This document shows, piece by piece, positions 16,937 through 27,649 of a stretch of 64,000 nt of DNA. Numbering within the stretch: position 1 is the first letter of the stretch; the number at the start of each line of letters is the position of its first letter. The stretch lies in the NCBI RefSeq assembly GCF_004120195.1, contig NZ_SCHN01000008.1:401810-465809 (forward strand). The letters run 5' to 3'. The position numbers and the translations under genes were made by a program. The notes under the pieces are model-generated. The model had not been told where the DNA came from. It did no database searches and was given only the letters and a program-made list of their open reading frames with translations. This stretch comes from Enterovibrio baiacu (lineage in GTDB: Bacteria > Pseudomonadota > Gammaproteobacteria > Enterobacterales > Vibrionaceae).

Positions 16937-18133
16937 TTGGTTAATATTAATGTTTTAAACGTAAAGAGTAACCTTATAAAAGAGTTTTTATTAGTCGTAA
17001 CTTTTTTGGTCTTTACTGTAAATTTTCCTCTATTAGTTTTTTTGACAATACCATTAGTTATTCCATTTTTACGCCTAAATGAAAGTTTGTTAAAAGTAAC
17101 ATTCTGCATGGTCGTGCCTGTATACTTCGCAGCTATTAATGCAATGAAGTTGCCCGAGTCTGACTTGTTAGTATATGTTGAGGCTATAAGTGTTATAGCT
17201 GACAAAAATTTCTTTGAGGTTTTGACGTTTAAATATGTTTCACTTCGCAGTACTGAATTCTTATTTAATTATTATATATGGTTTATTTCCTTGGTGGATA
17301 ACTCCGGTTGGTTGTTCTCATTTTTATCAACATATATAATATACTTTAATGTTTCTCTCGCGCTCTGCAATATATTTACTGTAAAGAAAAAAGAATTGCT
17401 GTACTTAATTATGGCAATGCTTCTTTTTTCGATCACATTCTCTCTTGTTGGTCACTTAGTAAGGCAGTATTTCGCAGCTTCATTCTTATTGCTTGGACTT
17501 TCCTACCTAGATAGTCGTAGAAAGTTAGGCGTTATGCTAGCTTTATCTTCAGTTTTTCTGCACAACTCAATGTTCCTATTTATACTTACTTTTCCTTTTG
17601 CAAAACACTTATTGTCAAGCAGACACTGGATAAAGTATACAATTGCATTGTTGTTGATCGCATATATATTGGGCTCGGCTTCGTCCTATCTCAAGCCTTA
17701 TATGGAGATTGCTTTTATGATTGATGACGGGAGTATACCTCTGTCATTGGTTATTTTTGATCTTTCATTGTTTTGTTTTTTGGTCTTATTTAAGTTTAAA
17801 AATAAACACATTGAAAATCGGGTCTTCAACATTTATTGCTTTTCAGTATTGTTACTATGTTGTCTTTTAGTTTCAAGGGATATATCTCTGCTTTTTTTTC
17901 GTTTCTATTTTCTCGCAGACTTACTCAGACCATTTGTGATTCTTAGTTTGTCACTGATTATCTCAAACAGGGGGATGGTTAAACCTCTATTAGTTTACAT
18001 AATACTAATATTATCGATATTGGTGTTCATAGCAAGGTTTCACTCAACCCCTTGGGACTATGGATTAGATCCATTTTCTATTCTTTTTGATAGTACAGTT
18101 ATGGATCTTATAAATAGATATATGGAGTTTTAA
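16937..18133 (+). CDS. wzy: EpsG/Wzy-like polysaccharide polymerase, TTG start
   Basis: A 398-aa protein with about 10 or more membrane helices. It has the EpsG-type pattern: an acidic pair in LPESDLLVYV, then a central HLVRQYFAASFLLLG and a downstream FLHNSMFLF. It is the only candidate in the locus for the Wzy polymerase that joins repeat units in the periplasm. No ATG or GTG occurs near the N-terminus. The TTG at 16937, with an upstream AGG, is the likely start. Its stop overlaps the next ATG by one base. Confidence 0.78.
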   Translation: MVNINVLNVKSNLIKEFLLVVTFLVFTVNFPLLVFLTIPLVIPFLRLNESLLKVTFCMVVPVYFAAINAMKLPESDLLVYVEAISVIADKNFFEVLTFKYVSLRSTEFLFNYYIWFISLVDNSGWLFSFLSTYIIYFNVSLALCNIFTVKKKELLYLIMAMLLFSITFSLVGHLVRQYFAASFLLLGLSYLDSRRKLGVMLALSSVFLHNSMFLFILTFPFAKHLLSSRHWIKYTIALLLIAYILGSASSYLKPYMEIAFMIDDGSIPLSLVIFDLSLFCFLVLFKFKNKHIENRVFNIYCFSVLLLCCLLVSRDISLLFFRFYFLADLLRPFVILSLSLIISNRGMVKPLLVYIILILSILVFIARFHSTPWDYGLDPFSILFDSTVMDLINRYMEF

Positions 18134-19014
18134 TGCACGCTGATGTCGTCGTTTTTGGCTTTAACAGAGTTAAGCCATTGGAAGATCTTTTAAATAGTCT
18201 TAAGCAATGTAGATTGTCAGATGAAACCAATGTCATATTATTCATCGATGGCCCGAGAAATAAACGGGATGAAATGTGCATTGCCCAAGTAAAAAGTGAG
18301 GTAATCCAAAAATTTGACGGCTGTTTTAATAGCTTTTCTGTTAATTTTAGAGAAAAAAATATGGGGTTAGCTTCATCTCTTAAAAGTGGAATAAGCGAAG
18401 CGTTTAGAGATAATGAAAAATTGATTGTACTAGAGGATGATCTCAAGTTGTCAGAGAACTTTCTTTTATATATGAATCAGTCACTAGATTATTATAGAGA
18501 AAATAAACTCATCGGTTCAATCTCTGGCTTTAGTACAAGAGTTCAGTCTAACCAAGTTGAAAGCGTGCATTTTCACCCAAGACCTTGCTCATGGGGATGG
18601 GGAACTTGGAAAGACAGATGGGAGAAATGTGATTGGGATTACAAGCCCACAACTAAACTTGATGCACTAAGAATGTGGTATAAGTCGAGAAAAGCAGGTC
18701 AAGATGTTTTTCGAATGTACAAAAACCAGCTTGAAGGACGAATTAACAGTTGGGCTATTATGTGGACGATACATCACATACGGTCCAATTGGTTAGTTGT
18801 GTATCCTATCCAATCAAAAGTTATTAACGCAGGCTTTGGCGATGATGCCACCCACTGTACGGGACGTAACCCTTTTCCAACTAACCTTGATATGAGTAAT
18901 AGCGGAAATTTTCACCTTATGCCTGAGCCAAAAATAGACACAAAGACTTTAAAACAAGTCAACTATTTTCATAGCAATTTCTACAAAATATTATTTAAAC
19001 TGGGATTAAAGTGA
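18133..19014 (+). CDS. Family 2-type glycosyltransferase
   Basis: A 293-aa soluble GT-A-fold glycosyltransferase. The N-terminal VVVFGFNRVKPLEDLL, the acidic VLEDDLKLSENFL (about residues 96-108, the nucleotide-sugar/metal DXD-like site) and the later aromatic WGWGTWKDRWE block are typical. It should add one sugar to the lipid-linked repeat. The donor sugar cannot be read from sequence, though GDP-mannose, GDP-fucose and UDP-GlcA are all made by neighbours. It shares one base with wzy and overlaps the next gene by four (GTGA). Confidence 0.82.
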   Translation: MHADVVVFGFNRVKPLEDLLNSLKQCRLSDETNVILFIDGPRNKRDEMCIAQVKSEVIQKFDGCFNSFSVNFREKNMGLASSLKSGISEAFRDNEKLIVLEDDLKLSENFLLYMNQSLDYYRENKLIGSISGFSTRVQSNQVESVHFHPRPCSWGWGTWKDRWEKCDWDYKPTTKLDALRMWYKSRKAGQDVFRMYKNQLEGRINSWAIMWTIHHIRSNWLVVYPIQSKVINAGFGDDATHCTGRNPFPTNLDMSNSGNFHLMPEPKIDTKTLKQVNYFHSNFYKILFKLGLK

Positions 19015-20078
19015 GAGTAGAATCTAGAAGGGCTTTTTTTCTAGGCCATATACCACCTCCATACCACGGTGCTGCGATCGTTGGTGATAAAGTTCTTTCA
19101 ATTATGCAAGAAATTTATGATGTTTCTGTCTTTAAGGTTAATGTCTCTACTAATATCGCCGAGATAGGTAATTCATCTAAAACTACAGTCGTTTTTTTTC
19201 TTTTACGCTTGATTAAAGATATATTCACTTCGCTTTTAAAAAAGCGACCTTCATTGGTATATCTAACACCTAGTTTGAATGGAGTGGCTTTTTATAGAGA
19301 CCTAGTTTTGCTAATTATATTCTACTTATATTCTCTTTTTACAAAGTCAAGAATTTTATGTCACATTCACATGAGGCCATTGATTCTAGGGCAAAACCGA
19401 ACTCTTAATGCGCTTTGGAACTTTTTAACGAGAAGGTTCGAAGTTATACTCTTGTCGACTAGTTTGAAGCTGGATTATTCAAAGGGTTTTAGACCCAAGA
19501 AGATTTACTATTTGAATAATGCAGTAAATGAAATTCACCATTGTACTTCACCCACTTCTAGCGAGGTTCTTACCGCTTTATATATTGGACATTTGTTGAG
19601 GTCAAAAGGAGCTTTTAGAGTTTTGGAATTGGCAAATGAATTTAGAGGTGAAAATGTTGTTTTCAAAATAGCCGGTGAGTTTGGTGATGAAAGTGAGAAA
19701 ATGGATTTTTTGGAAGAAATAGAAAGGTTGGAATTGAACAATATAGAGTTATTAGGGCGCGTAGATGGAGAAAAGAAGGCTACTCTTTTTCATATGTCAG
19801 ATGTGTTATTGCTACCTAGTTACTCCGAGGCGCAACCCCTTACCATTTTGGAAGCATTTTCATGTGGTCTACCTGTTCTGGCAACGCCCGTTGGTGGTAT
19901 TGTTGATATTCTTGATGAAAAAACTGGTAGATGCGTTCCATTTGAAGACTTCGGCGAGGCATTGGAGTGTATTTTGTTGAAGGGACGCCATTATTTTTCT
20001 AAGGATTGCAAGAAAAAATATAAATCTTCATTTACTAACAAACTATTCAAAGATAATTGTAAAGAAATTCTAAGGTAA
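19011..20078 (+). CDS. Family 4 glycosyltransferase
   Basis: A 355-aa GT-B-fold transferase. The N-terminus has the [11 protein letters not shown] pattern, and the C-terminal domain has the family signature around [27 protein letters not shown], with the E-x7-E arrangement (Glu in SEAQ and in LEAF). It starts with GTG at 19011, in the overlap GTGA with the previous stop. It should add the next sugar of the repeat unit in the cytoplasm. It is the last gene of the strongly AT-rich stretch. Confidence 0.85.
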   Translation: MRVESRRAFFLGHIPPPYHGAAIVGDKVLSIMQEIYDVSVFKVNVSTNIAEIGNSSKTTVVFFLLRLIKDIFTSLLKKRPSLVYLTPSLNGVAFYRDLVLLIIFYLYSLFTKSRILCHIHMRPLILGQNRTLNALWNFLTRRFEVILLSTSLKLDYSKGFRPKKIYYLNNAVNEIHHCTSPTSSEVLTALYIGHLLRSKGAFRVLELANEFRGENVVFKIAGEFGDESEKMDFLEEIERLELNNIELLGRVDGEKKATLFHMSDVLLLPSYSEAQPLTILEAFSCGLPVLATPVGGIVDILDEKTGRCVPFEDFGEALECILLKGRHYFSKDCKKKYKSSFTNKLFKDNCKEILR

Positions 20079-20082
20079 AGTT

Positions 20083-21195
20083 ATGTCAAGCAAAGTAGCA
20101 TTGATTACAGGTATAACAGGTCAAGACGGTTCATATTTGGCTGAATTCCTTTTGGAAAAAGGATATGAAGTGCACGGGTTAATCCGTAGAGCTTCATCTT
20201 ATAACACAGACCGCATCGATCATGTGTGTAATAACACTTCCCTTATTAAGTTGCATTATGGAGATTTGACAGATAGCTCGAACCTCATCCGCTTAGTAAA
20301 AGAAATCCAACCTGATGAGATCTATAACTTAGGCGCAATGTCACATGTTGCCGTTTCGTTCGAGTCGCCAGAGTATGCGGCTGACGTTGATGCTATGGGT
20401 ACTATTCGCCTATTAGAAGCAATCCGAATTAATGGTTTGGAAAAGAATACACGCTTTTACCAGGCGTCCACTTCTGAGCTTTACGGTGAAGTTCGTGAGA
20501 TCCCCCAGCGTGAAACGACTCCTTTTTATCCTCGTTCTCCCTACGCTGTCGCGAAAATGTACGCATACTGGATTACTGTAAACTATCGCGAATCTTACGG
20601 TATGTATGCGTGTAACGGTATTCTGTTTAATCATGAGTCGCCACGCCGTGGAGAGACGTTTGTCACCCGTAAGATTACCCGAGCGATAGCGAACATTTCT
20701 CAAGGCCTTGAAACATGCTTGCACCTTGGCAACATGGATGCATTGCGTGATTGGGGCCATGCAAAAGACTACGTGCGAATGCAATGGATGATGCTTCAGC
20801 AGGATGTGGCTGACGACTTTGTTATTGCAACAGGTAAGCAAATTTCAGTGCGTGAATTTGTTCGCATGTCCGCTAAAGAAGCCGGTATCACACTAGAGTT
20901 TTCTGGTGAAGGTGTAGAAGAAATTGCCACTGTGGTAGCGGTTGATAGCAGTCTGGCTCCTGCGGTATCAGTCGGTGATGTGATTGTCAGTGTTAGCCCT
21001 AAGTTCTTCCGACCTGCTGAAGTCGAGACGCTTTTGGGCGATCCATCAAAAGCGAAAGAGAAACTCGGTTGGGTACCAGAAATCACCGTAGAAGAAATGT
21101 GTGCTGAGATGGTCGCTGCCGACATCAACAAAGCTAAGCAACATGTATTGCTAAAAGAGCATGGTTTTGATGTATCAATTTCTCTAGAAAGTTAA
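20083..21195 (+). CDS. gmd: GDP-mannose 4,6-dehydratase
   Basis: A 370-aa short-chain dehydrogenase that makes GDP-4-keto-6-deoxymannose. The NAD(P)-binding [10 protein letters not shown] is near the N-terminus, with the SDR catalytic YxxxK in [10 protein letters not shown] near residue 157 and the family block [16 protein letters not shown]. The segment at residues about 285-315 is longer than in the E. coli protein, a variant seen in some marine homologues by my recollection. It begins four bases after the glycosyltransferase and feeds fcl next. Confidence 0.93.
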   Translation: MSSKVALITGITGQDGSYLAEFLLEKGYEVHGLIRRASSYNTDRIDHVCNNTSLIKLHYGDLTDSSNLIRLVKEIQPDEIYNLGAMSHVAVSFESPEYAADVDAMGTIRLLEAIRINGLEKNTRFYQASTSELYGEVREIPQRETTPFYPRSPYAVAKMYAYWITVNYRESYGMYACNGILFNHESPRRGETFVTRKITRAIANISQGLETCLHLGNMDALRDWGHAKDYVRMQWMMLQQDVADDFVIATGKQISVREFVRMSAKEAGITLEFSGEGVEEIATVVAVDSSLAPAVSVGDVIVSVSPKFFRPAEVETLLGDPSKAKEKLGWVPEITVEEMCAEMVAADINKAKQHVLLKEHGFDVSISLES

Positions 21196-21211
21196 GAGGT
21201 TGGTACTGATT

Positions 21212-22171
21212 ATGAAAAGAGTATTTGTAGCTGGCCATAAAGGGATGGTTGGTTCTGCAATCGTCCGCCAACTTGCTTCAAGGGATGATGTAGAACTGAT
21301 TGTTCGATCAAAAAGTGAACTTGATCTTCTAGATCAAAAAGCTGTCGATAATTTTTTTGCAGAGCAAAAGATCGATGAAGTCTATTTGGCGGCCGCCAAG
21401 GTGGGAGGGATATACGCTAACAACACCTTCCCAGCAGAGTTCATTTATGAAAATCTGATGATGGAATGCAATATTGTTCATTCTGCCCATCGTCATGGCG
21501 TTCAAAATTTGCTGTTTTTGGGTTCTTCTTGTATCTATCCAAAGTTGGCTGAACAACCAATGACAGAATCCTCATTGTTGACCGGTGTACTTGAATCCAC
21601 TAATGAGCCTTATGCCGTGGCAAAGATTGCCGGCATTAAGCTTTGTGAGTCATATAATCGTCAGTACGGGCGAAACTACCGAAGTGTGATGCCGACCAAT
21701 TTATATGGAATGAATGATAATTTCCACCCAGACAACTCTCATGTTATTCCAGCATTAATGCGACGTTTTCACGAAGCTAGGCTCAACAATGACTCAGAAG
21801 TCGCTGTTTGGGGAACGGGTACACCAATGCGCGAGTTTTTATATGTGGACGATATGGCGGCGGCCAGCATCCACGTTATGGAACTGCCTGACTACACATA
21901 TCAATCGTGCACTCAACCTATGCTCTCGCACATCAACGTGGGTACGGGTGTCGACTGTACGATTCGTGAAATGGCTGAAACTATGGCGAAAGTTGTTGGT
22001 TTCAAAGGACGCATTTCTTTTGATGCGACGAAACCTGATGGAACGCCTCGTAAACTGATGGACGTATCACGGTTGGCCGATTTGGGTTGGAAGTATACAA
22101 TCGATTTAGAGAGCGGTTTGGCGAAAACGTACCAATGGTTTTTAGAGAATCAAAACTCCTTCCGTAATTAA
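21212..22171 (+). CDS. fcl: GDP-L-fucose synthase
   Basis: A 319-aa epimerase/reductase that converts the Gmd product to GDP-L-fucose. It has N-terminal [10 protein letters not shown], a conserved [11 protein letters not shown], the catalytic [10 protein letters not shown] and MPTNLYG. The ATG at 21212 gives the usual length (about 320) and is chosen over the upstream in-frame TTG at 21200. GAGG precedes it by about 12 bases. Together with gmd it indicates L-fucose (or a derivative such as colitose, though no colitose genes are present) in the glycan. Confidence 0.92.
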   Translation: MKRVFVAGHKGMVGSAIVRQLASRDDVELIVRSKSELDLLDQKAVDNFFAEQKIDEVYLAAAKVGGIYANNTFPAEFIYENLMMECNIVHSAHRHGVQNLLFLGSSCIYPKLAEQPMTESSLLTGVLESTNEPYAVAKIAGIKLCESYNRQYGRNYRSVMPTNLYGMNDNFHPDNSHVIPALMRRFHEARLNNDSEVAVWGTGTPMREFLYVDDMAAASIHVMELPDYTYQSCTQPMLSHINVGTGVDCTIREMAETMAKVVGFKGRISFDATKPDGTPRKLMDVSRLADLGWKYTIDLESGLAKTYQWFLENQNSFRN

Positions 22172-22184
22172 TCATTAAAAAACT

Positions 22185-22652
22185 ATGACGCAACGGTTAG
22201 ATATTGAGACATTCAAAACGGTCGTTGCATCTACCCCATTAGTTTCGATTGATCTGATTGTGCGTAACAGCGCCAATCAGGTCTTGCTTGGTTACCGAAC
22301 CAATCGACCAGCTCAAGGTTATTGGTTTGTACCTGGTGGGCGTATTTGCAAAGACGAAACATTCAATAATGCATTCCAGCGTTTGACTAAAATTGAGCTT
22401 GGTGAAAAGCTTGATATCGGCCAAGCTGAATTTATTGGTTCGTTCCAACATTTATATCAAGATAATTTCTCTGGCACGACTTTTTCAACACACTATGTTG
22501 TACTTGGATATCAACTCGTGATTGACCTCGATTTATCAGAACTACCACAAGAACAACATAATAGTTATAAGTGGTGGAGTGTCGAAGAGTTGTTAAATGG
22601 CAATCAAGTGCATCAAAATACTAAAGCCTATTTCTCAGACTTATACAAATAA
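22185..22652 (+). CDS. gmm: GDP-mannose mannosyl hydrolase (Nudix)
   Basis: A 155-aa Nudix-fold protein of the Gmm type. [10 protein letters not shown] and the region up to residue 78 replace the normal Nudix box in the manner of Gmm enzymes, which lack one of the usual glutamates and cleave at the glycosidic bond. It hydrolyses GDP-mannose to GDP and mannose and may tune the GDP-mannose pool. Its place between fcl and manC is the same as in colanic acid clusters. It begins 13 bases after fcl. Confidence 0.9.
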   Translation: MTQRLDIETFKTVVASTPLVSIDLIVRNSANQVLLGYRTNRPAQGYWFVPGGRICKDETFNNAFQRLTKIELGEKLDIGQAEFIGSFQHLYQDNFSGTTFSTHYVVLGYQLVIDLDLSELPQEQHNSYKWWSVEELLNGNQVHQNTKAYFSDLYK

Positions 22653-22666
22653 TAAAAGGTAAACAT

Positions 22667-24085
22667 ATGTTGTTACCCGTCATTATGGCAGGTGGCTCAG
22701 GCAGTCGTTTATGGCCTTTGTCGCGAACACTTTATCCGAAACAATTCTTATCTTTGGCAAAAAATACTACGATGCTTCAGGAAACAGTGAGTAGGCTCGC
22801 CGATATTGAGCACAAAGAACCTTTATTTATTTGTAATGAAGAACACCGATTTATTGTCGCTGAGCAGCTAAGGAAAGCCGGTGTATACAGTGGTGGTATT
22901 ATTCTCGAGCCAATGGGTAAGAATACAGCACCGGCAATTGCATTATCTGCTTTGAAAGCGGTTGAAATGGGTGAGGACCCAATATTACTTGTTTTGGCCG
23001 CTGACCATGTGATTCAGGATGAGAATACTTTTATTTCAGCCATAAATACTGCATTGCCTAGCGCGGAAAATGGAAAGTTAGTCACTTTCGGTATCATCCC
23101 TTCGCATCCTGAAACTGGATATGGTTATATTCGTCGCGGAGGAGAGATCTGTTGTGATACATACTCCGTAGATACTTTTGTAGAAAAGCCTGAATTAGAA
23201 ACGGCTAGATACTATTGCGAGTCAGGGAATTATTACTGGAACAGTGGGATGTTTCTTTTTAAGGCGTCGAAATATATTTCTGAATTAGAAAAACACTCCC
23301 CAGAAATACTAAAGGTGTGCTCTAAGGCCATAAGCGAGTGTGAAAAGGATTTAGATTTCTTCCGTATCTCTCCAGATATCTTTTCCTCTTGTCCTAGTGA
23401 TTCTATTGATTATGCAGTAATGGAGAAAACGCAGGATGCCGCTGTTGTTCCTATGAATGCAAAATGGAGTGACGTTGGTTCTTGGTCATCTTTATGGGAT
23501 GTCAGTGACAAGGATTTACTGGGAAATGTTCAAAGAGGTGATGTACTCACTGAGGGAACGACAAATAGTTACATTTACTCTCAGAACAAATTAGTAGCAA
23601 CTGTTGGTATTGATAACTTAGTCGTAGTGGAAACTAAAGATGCAGTACTCGTTGCGAATAAAGATAGTGTTCAAGACGTTAAGAGTATTGTCAACAAGTT
23701 AGCCGAGGCTGGTAGGTATGAGCATTTGCAACATAGAGAGGTATATCGACCCTGGGGAACACATGACGCGATAGCCGACGGAGAACGTTATCATGTGAAA
23801 GAAATATATGTTAAACCTGGCGAAAAAACCGCATTGCAAATGCACTATCATCGCTCAGAACATTGGATAGTTGTTTCAGGTACCGCAAAGGTTAGAGTGG
23901 GTGATCGTTCTTTTATACTTAGTGAAAACCAATCTACATATATTCCGCTAGGGACTCCTCATCAGTTAGAAAATCCAGGGCTAATACCACTTCGATTAAT
24001 TGAGGTTAGATCTGGTGGTTATTTGGAAGAAGATGATGTTGTAAGGTTAGAAGATTATGAGGAATGTAAAATTGAAAAAAATTAA
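22667..24085 (+). CDS. manC: Mannose-1-P guanylyltransferase / mannose-6-P isomerase
   Basis: A 472-aa bifunctional type II enzyme. The N-terminal nucleotidyltransferase has the signature [13 protein letters not shown] and later FVEKPE. The C-terminal cupin isomerase domain has [19 protein letters not shown] and [14 protein letters not shown]. It supplies GDP-mannose for gmd and for mannosyl transfer. A GG-rich site precedes the ATG. Its last eight codons overlap the following glycosyltransferase gene. Confidence 0.94.
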   Translation: MLLPVIMAGGSGSRLWPLSRTLYPKQFLSLAKNTTMLQETVSRLADIEHKEPLFICNEEHRFIVAEQLRKAGVYSGGIILEPMGKNTAPAIALSALKAVEMGEDPILLVLAADHVIQDENTFISAINTALPSAENGKLVTFGIIPSHPETGYGYIRRGGEICCDTYSVDTFVEKPELETARYYCESGNYYWNSGMFLFKASKYISELEKHSPEILKVCSKAISECEKDLDFFRISPDIFSSCPSDSIDYAVMEKTQDAAVVPMNAKWSDVGSWSSLWDVSDKDLLGNVQRGDVLTEGTTNSYIYSQNKLVATVGIDNLVVVETKDAVLVANKDSVQDVKSIVNKLAEAGRYEHLQHREVYRPWGTHDAIADGERYHVKEIYVKPGEKTALQMHYHRSEHWIVVSGTAKVRVGDRSFILSENQSTYIPLGTPHQLENPGLIPLRLIEVRSGGYLEEDDVVRLEDYEECKIEKN

Positions 24086-24827
24086 TATACTTGGTTTTGA
24101 CGTTTCTACAGAAAGTGTAAATGAAATAGTAAGAAAAGCCCTCTCTAATTCTAGAATTACCATTGTTAATACCATAAACCCACACTCATATGTAGAGACA
24201 AAAACTGATTCTACTTTCCGTGATGCTCTAATTGAATCTGATGAGCTAATACCAGATGGTGCGGGTATATCAATTGCTGCTAATTTTCTTCATGGAAAAG
24301 AAGTGAAAAAAATTGCAGGCTTCGATTTGTTTGAAGAAACCATGTCAGTTATCAATGGCAAGTCAGGAAAGGTATTCTTCCTCGGTTCAAGTGAAGCTGT
24401 ATTAAAAGCTATTGAAGAAAGGGTTATAAAAGAATATTCCAATGTAAAGGTGAAGACATTGTCGCCACCATTTAAACCTGAGTTTAGTGCTGAAGATATT
24501 ACTAAGTTCTCCCAGGCTATAAATGAATTTTCTCCTGATGTGGTTTTTGTAGGTTTAACTGCACCTAAACAAGAAAAGCTAATTAAGAAAATTAGTGGCT
24601 GTGTTGACACAAAGATGATATCGGGCATAGGCGCGGTTTTTGATTTCTTTGCTGGAACGGTCAAAAGACCTAATAAAATATGGATTAGCCTAAACCTTGA
24701 ATGGCTTGGTCGGCTAATTGCAGAACCTAAACGACTTTGGAGAAGAAACTTTGTGTCTACTCCAATTTTCCTTTTCGACTTGGTCAAAGGCAAGCTAATG
24801 AAGAAGAAAGCGTCATTAGCTCAATGA
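24057..24827 (+). CDS. WecG/TagA/CpsF family glycosyltransferase
   Basis: A 256-aa GT26-family protein. Family blocks are [18 protein letters not shown] near residue 65, [21 protein letters not shown], and the C-terminal PKRLWRRN. Members transfer ManNAc or ManNAcA to lipid-linked GlcNAc, so it could act second after WecA. The ATG at 24057 lies inside manC. A TTG at 24072 with GAGGA 8 bases upstream is a serious alternative start. The stop overlaps the manB ATG (ATGA). Confidence 0.86.
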   Translation: MRNVKLKKINILGFDVSTESVNEIVRKALSNSRITIVNTINPHSYVETKTDSTFRDALIESDELIPDGAGISIAANFLHGKEVKKIAGFDLFEETMSVINGKSGKVFFLGSSEAVLKAIEERVIKEYSNVKVKTLSPPFKPEFSAEDITKFSQAINEFSPDVVFVGLTAPKQEKLIKKISGCVDTKMISGIGAVFDFFAGTVKRPNKIWISLNLEWLGRLIAEPKRLWRRNFVSTPIFLFDLVKGKLMKKKASLAQ

Positions 24828-26272
24828 GAGCGGAGATATCTGGGATGTTAAACAGTAGTCAAGAGATTGCCGCAGCAAATATACAGTTCGGCACAAGCGG
24901 TGCCCGAGGTTTGGTAGAGCAATTCACTCCGGAAGCATGTGCGGCTTTTACCCATGCATTTATTTGTTCTATCCGTAGCCAGTTTGAGTTCGATTCGGTC
25001 GCTATCGCTATTGATAATCGCCCAAGCAGCCCTGGCATGGCGAAAGCTATAGTCAGTGCGGTAAAGCAGATGGGGTTAACACCTATCTATTACGGCGTTG
25101 TTCCTACGCCTGCCTTGGCTTATGTTGCCATGCAAGATGAGATGCCTTGTATCATGGTTACAGGCAGTCATATCCCGTTTGACCGTAATGGCCTAAAGTT
25201 CTATCGCCCAGATGGCGAAATTACCAAGGACGACGAACAAGCTATTTTGAACGCGAATGTCGAATTTTCACTTTCAGCAATTGAAAAAGAGTTGGTCATC
25301 AACTCGAAAGCTTCTGAGGTTTACCTTGAACGAAATGCTTCTCTATTGGATAAGCAGTGTCTAAAAGATCGTCGTATTGGCATTTACGAACATTCAAGCG
25401 CTGGCCGTGATTTATACGGACAACTTTTCGAGAGTTTAGGGGCAGAAGTTATTGCGCTTGAGCGAAGCGATGAGTTTGTGCCTATCGACACGGAAGCTGT
25501 TTCTGAGACGGATAAACTAAAAGCAATTGCTTGGTCCCAAGAGCATGACCTTGATTTCATCTTCTCCACAGATGGTGATGGTGACAGACCATTAGTCTCT
25601 GATGAAAAGGGCAATTGGTTGAGAGGAGATGTTCTTGGCTTACTGTGTGCAAAAGAGTTAGGAATAGACGCCTTAGCGTTGCCCGTAAGTTGTAATACCG
25701 CTGTCGAGCTATCTATTGTATTCCCACAGATATCTCGAACAAAAATTGGTTCTCCCTATGTGATTGCCGAGTTTGAAGAGCTTGCTAAGCGCAGCAAAAG
25801 CGTAGCGGGCTTTGAGGCGAATGGTGGATTTCTTTTAGGGTCTGACGTGTCATTTGGTGGCCAAATCATTAAGGCGCTACCAACGCGAGATGCAGTCTTA
25901 CCTGCGTTAATGCTTCTTTCCGCATCCAAAGACATCGCAATTTCTGCATTGGTTGATCAGTTACCTAAACGCTTTACACATAGCGATCGTATTCAGAACT
26001 TTGCTACAGAGAAGAGTGTTGCAATTTTAGCCAGCGCTCGAGATGAGCCGTCATCATTTCTGAATGCATTGGGTTTTGAATCAGCTCAGGTTGAATTTGT
26101 CGATCAAACAGATGGCTTGCGCATTACTCTCGTGAATGGCGATATCATTCACTTTAGGGCTTCTGGCAATGCCCCTGAGTTGCGTTGTTATGCTGAATCT
26201 AACTCCGAGATAGGTGCTCAACATATTGTGAACCAAGCCCTACAAAATATTCAGACTATTCACTTTTCTTAA
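24824..26272 (+). CDS. manB: Phosphomannomutase-type phosphohexomutase
   Basis: An alpha-D-phosphohexomutase that interconverts mannose-6-P and mannose-1-P for ManC. It has the active serine loop VTGSHIPFDRNG (in place of the more common TASHNP), the metal loop STDGDGDRP and a C-terminal phosphate-binding RASGNAPELR. The open frame extends 29 codons further up into the preceding gene. The ATG at 24824 (ATGA overlap) gives 482 aa, and another candidate is the ATG at 24845. It completes the GDP-mannose route. Confidence 0.88.
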   Translation: MRAEISGMLNSSQEIAAANIQFGTSGARGLVEQFTPEACAAFTHAFICSIRSQFEFDSVAIAIDNRPSSPGMAKAIVSAVKQMGLTPIYYGVVPTPALAYVAMQDEMPCIMVTGSHIPFDRNGLKFYRPDGEITKDDEQAILNANVEFSLSAIEKELVINSKASEVYLERNASLLDKQCLKDRRIGIYEHSSAGRDLYGQLFESLGAEVIALERSDEFVPIDTEAVSETDKLKAIAWSQEHDLDFIFSTDGDGDRPLVSDEKGNWLRGDVLGLLCAKELGIDALALPVSCNTAVELSIVFPQISRTKIGSPYVIAEFEELAKRSKSVAGFEANGGFLLGSDVSFGGQIIKALPTRDAVLPALMLLSASKDIAISALVDQLPKRFTHSDRIQNFATEKSVAILASARDEPSSFLNALGFESAQVEFVDQTDGLRITLVNGDIIHFRASGNAPELRCYAESNSEIGAQHIVNQALQNIQTIHFS

Positions 26273-26287
26273 TCTTCCGAGAAAAAT

Positions 26288-27454
26288 ATGAAAATTGCTA
26301 TTGCTGGAACAGGCTATGTTGGCCTTTCCAACGCTATGCTATTGGCGCAAAACCATGAAGTTATAGCTGTTGATATCGTCCAAGAAAAAGTTCAATTATT
26401 GAATGACCATATTTCTCCTATCGTTGATACGGAAATTATAGATTTCCTAAAAAACAAAGATCTAAACTTTATTGCGACGCTGGATAAAGGAGAGGCATAT
26501 AAAGACGCCGAGTTTGTCGTTATCGCAACGCCAACGGATTATGACGTAAAGAATAACTACTTTAATACCTCTTCTGTAGAAGCTGTGATTAAAGATGTTA
26601 TGGCGATTAACCCAAATGCAGTGATGGTCATTAAATCTACTGTACCTGTCGGTTATACCCAGCGTATTAAAGAAGAATTTGGTTGTGATAATATTATCTT
26701 CTCGCCTGAGTTTCTTCGTGAAGGTAAAGCGCTTTACGATAATCTTCACCCTTCTCGGATTATTGTGGGTGAGTGCAGCGAACGCGCTGAAGTCTTCGCT
26801 AACCTTCTCGTTGAAGGCGCAGTGAAAGAAGATATCGACGTGCTGTTTACTGATTCAACAGAAGCAGAAGCGGTTAAGTTGTTCTCAAACACTTACCTTG
26901 CAATGCGTGTGGCTTACTTCAATGAATTAGATTCCTACGCTGAATCTCATGGCCTTGATGCGCGTCAGATCATTGAAGGTGTTGGCCTAGATCCTCGCAT
27001 TGGTAATCACTACAACAACCCGTCATTTGGTTACGGTGGTTATTGTTTGCCGAAAGACACGAAACAACTGCGTGCCAACTATCAAGATGTGCCGAATTGC
27101 CTGATCAGTGCGATTGTGGATGCGAACACCACTCGTAAAGATTTTGTTGCTGAATCTATTCTTAAGAAGAATCCGCGTACTGTGGGTATTTACCGTCTGA
27201 TCATGAAGTCAGGGTCTGATAACTTCCGCGCGTCTTCTATTCAAGGCATTATGAAGCGCCTCAAAGCCAAAGGCATTGAAGTGGTTGTGTATGAGCCAGT
27301 ACTTCAAGAAAAAGAGTTCTTCCACTCTGAAGTAATGACAGACCTAGATGCGTTCAAATCCAAATCTGATGTCATCGTTTCAAACCGCATGGCTGAAGAA
27401 CTAGCGGATGTCTCTGAGAAGGTTTATACGCGCGATCTTTTTGGAAGTGATTAA
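26288..27454 (+). CDS. ugd: UDP-glucose 6-dehydrogenase (copy 1)
   Basis: A 388-aa NAD-dependent enzyme that makes UDP-glucuronate. It has N-terminal [35 protein letters not shown], and the catalytic cysteine in [16 protein letters not shown] closely similar second copy lies at 56438. The C-terminal motif [16 protein letters not shown] is shared by both. It indicates glucuronate or a derivative in the capsule. A long heptamer array follows its stop. Confidence 0.94.
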   Translation: MKIAIAGTGYVGLSNAMLLAQNHEVIAVDIVQEKVQLLNDHISPIVDTEIIDFLKNKDLNFIATLDKGEAYKDAEFVVIATPTDYDVKNNYFNTSSVEAVIKDVMAINPNAVMVIKSTVPVGYTQRIKEEFGCDNIIFSPEFLREGKALYDNLHPSRIIVGECSERAEVFANLLVEGAVKEDIDVLFTDSTEAEAVKLFSNTYLAMRVAYFNELDSYAESHGLDARQIIEGVGLDPRIGNHYNNPSFGYGGYCLPKDTKQLRANYQDVPNCLISAIVDANTTRKDFVAESILKKNPRTVGIYRLIMKSGSDNFRASSIQGIMKRLKAKGIEVVVYEPVLQEKEFFHSEVMTDLDAFKSKSDVIVSNRMAEELADVSEKVYTRDLFGSD

Positions 27455-27457
27455 AAG

Positions 27458-27627
27458 CATCTAGATACGAGAAAGAGCAGTTTCGAGTCGCGAGAAAAGC
27501 GAAAAGAGCTTGAGCCTGCTATTCAATTAAACACCATCTTTTCGAAACTCGAAACTCGAAACTCGAAACTCGAAACTCGAAACTCGAAACTCGAAACTCG
27601 AAACTCGAAACTCGAAACTCGAAACTC
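27458..27627. repeat. Twelve-copy heptamer array between ugd and galU
   Basis: Imperfect GA-rich units (gagaaagagcagtttcgagtcgcgag) are followed by exactly 12 perfect copies of cgaaact at 27543-27626. The array ends 23 bases before the galU ATG. Perfect identity of the copies points to recent expansion by slippage. Confidence 0.9.
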
Positions 27628-27649
27628 ACTTCTAATTAAAAATATAATC

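Noticed and set aside
20083-26272. Colitose or perosamine pathway from GDP-mannose
   Set aside because: Only gmd and fcl are found. There is no aminotransferase or dehydratase of the ColD/Per type, so fucose is the simplest reading.
27543-27626. Regular short repeats resembling a CRISPR array
   Set aside because: The heptamers are directly tandem with no spacers, and no cas genes are present. The same applies to the arrays at 28611 and 54398.
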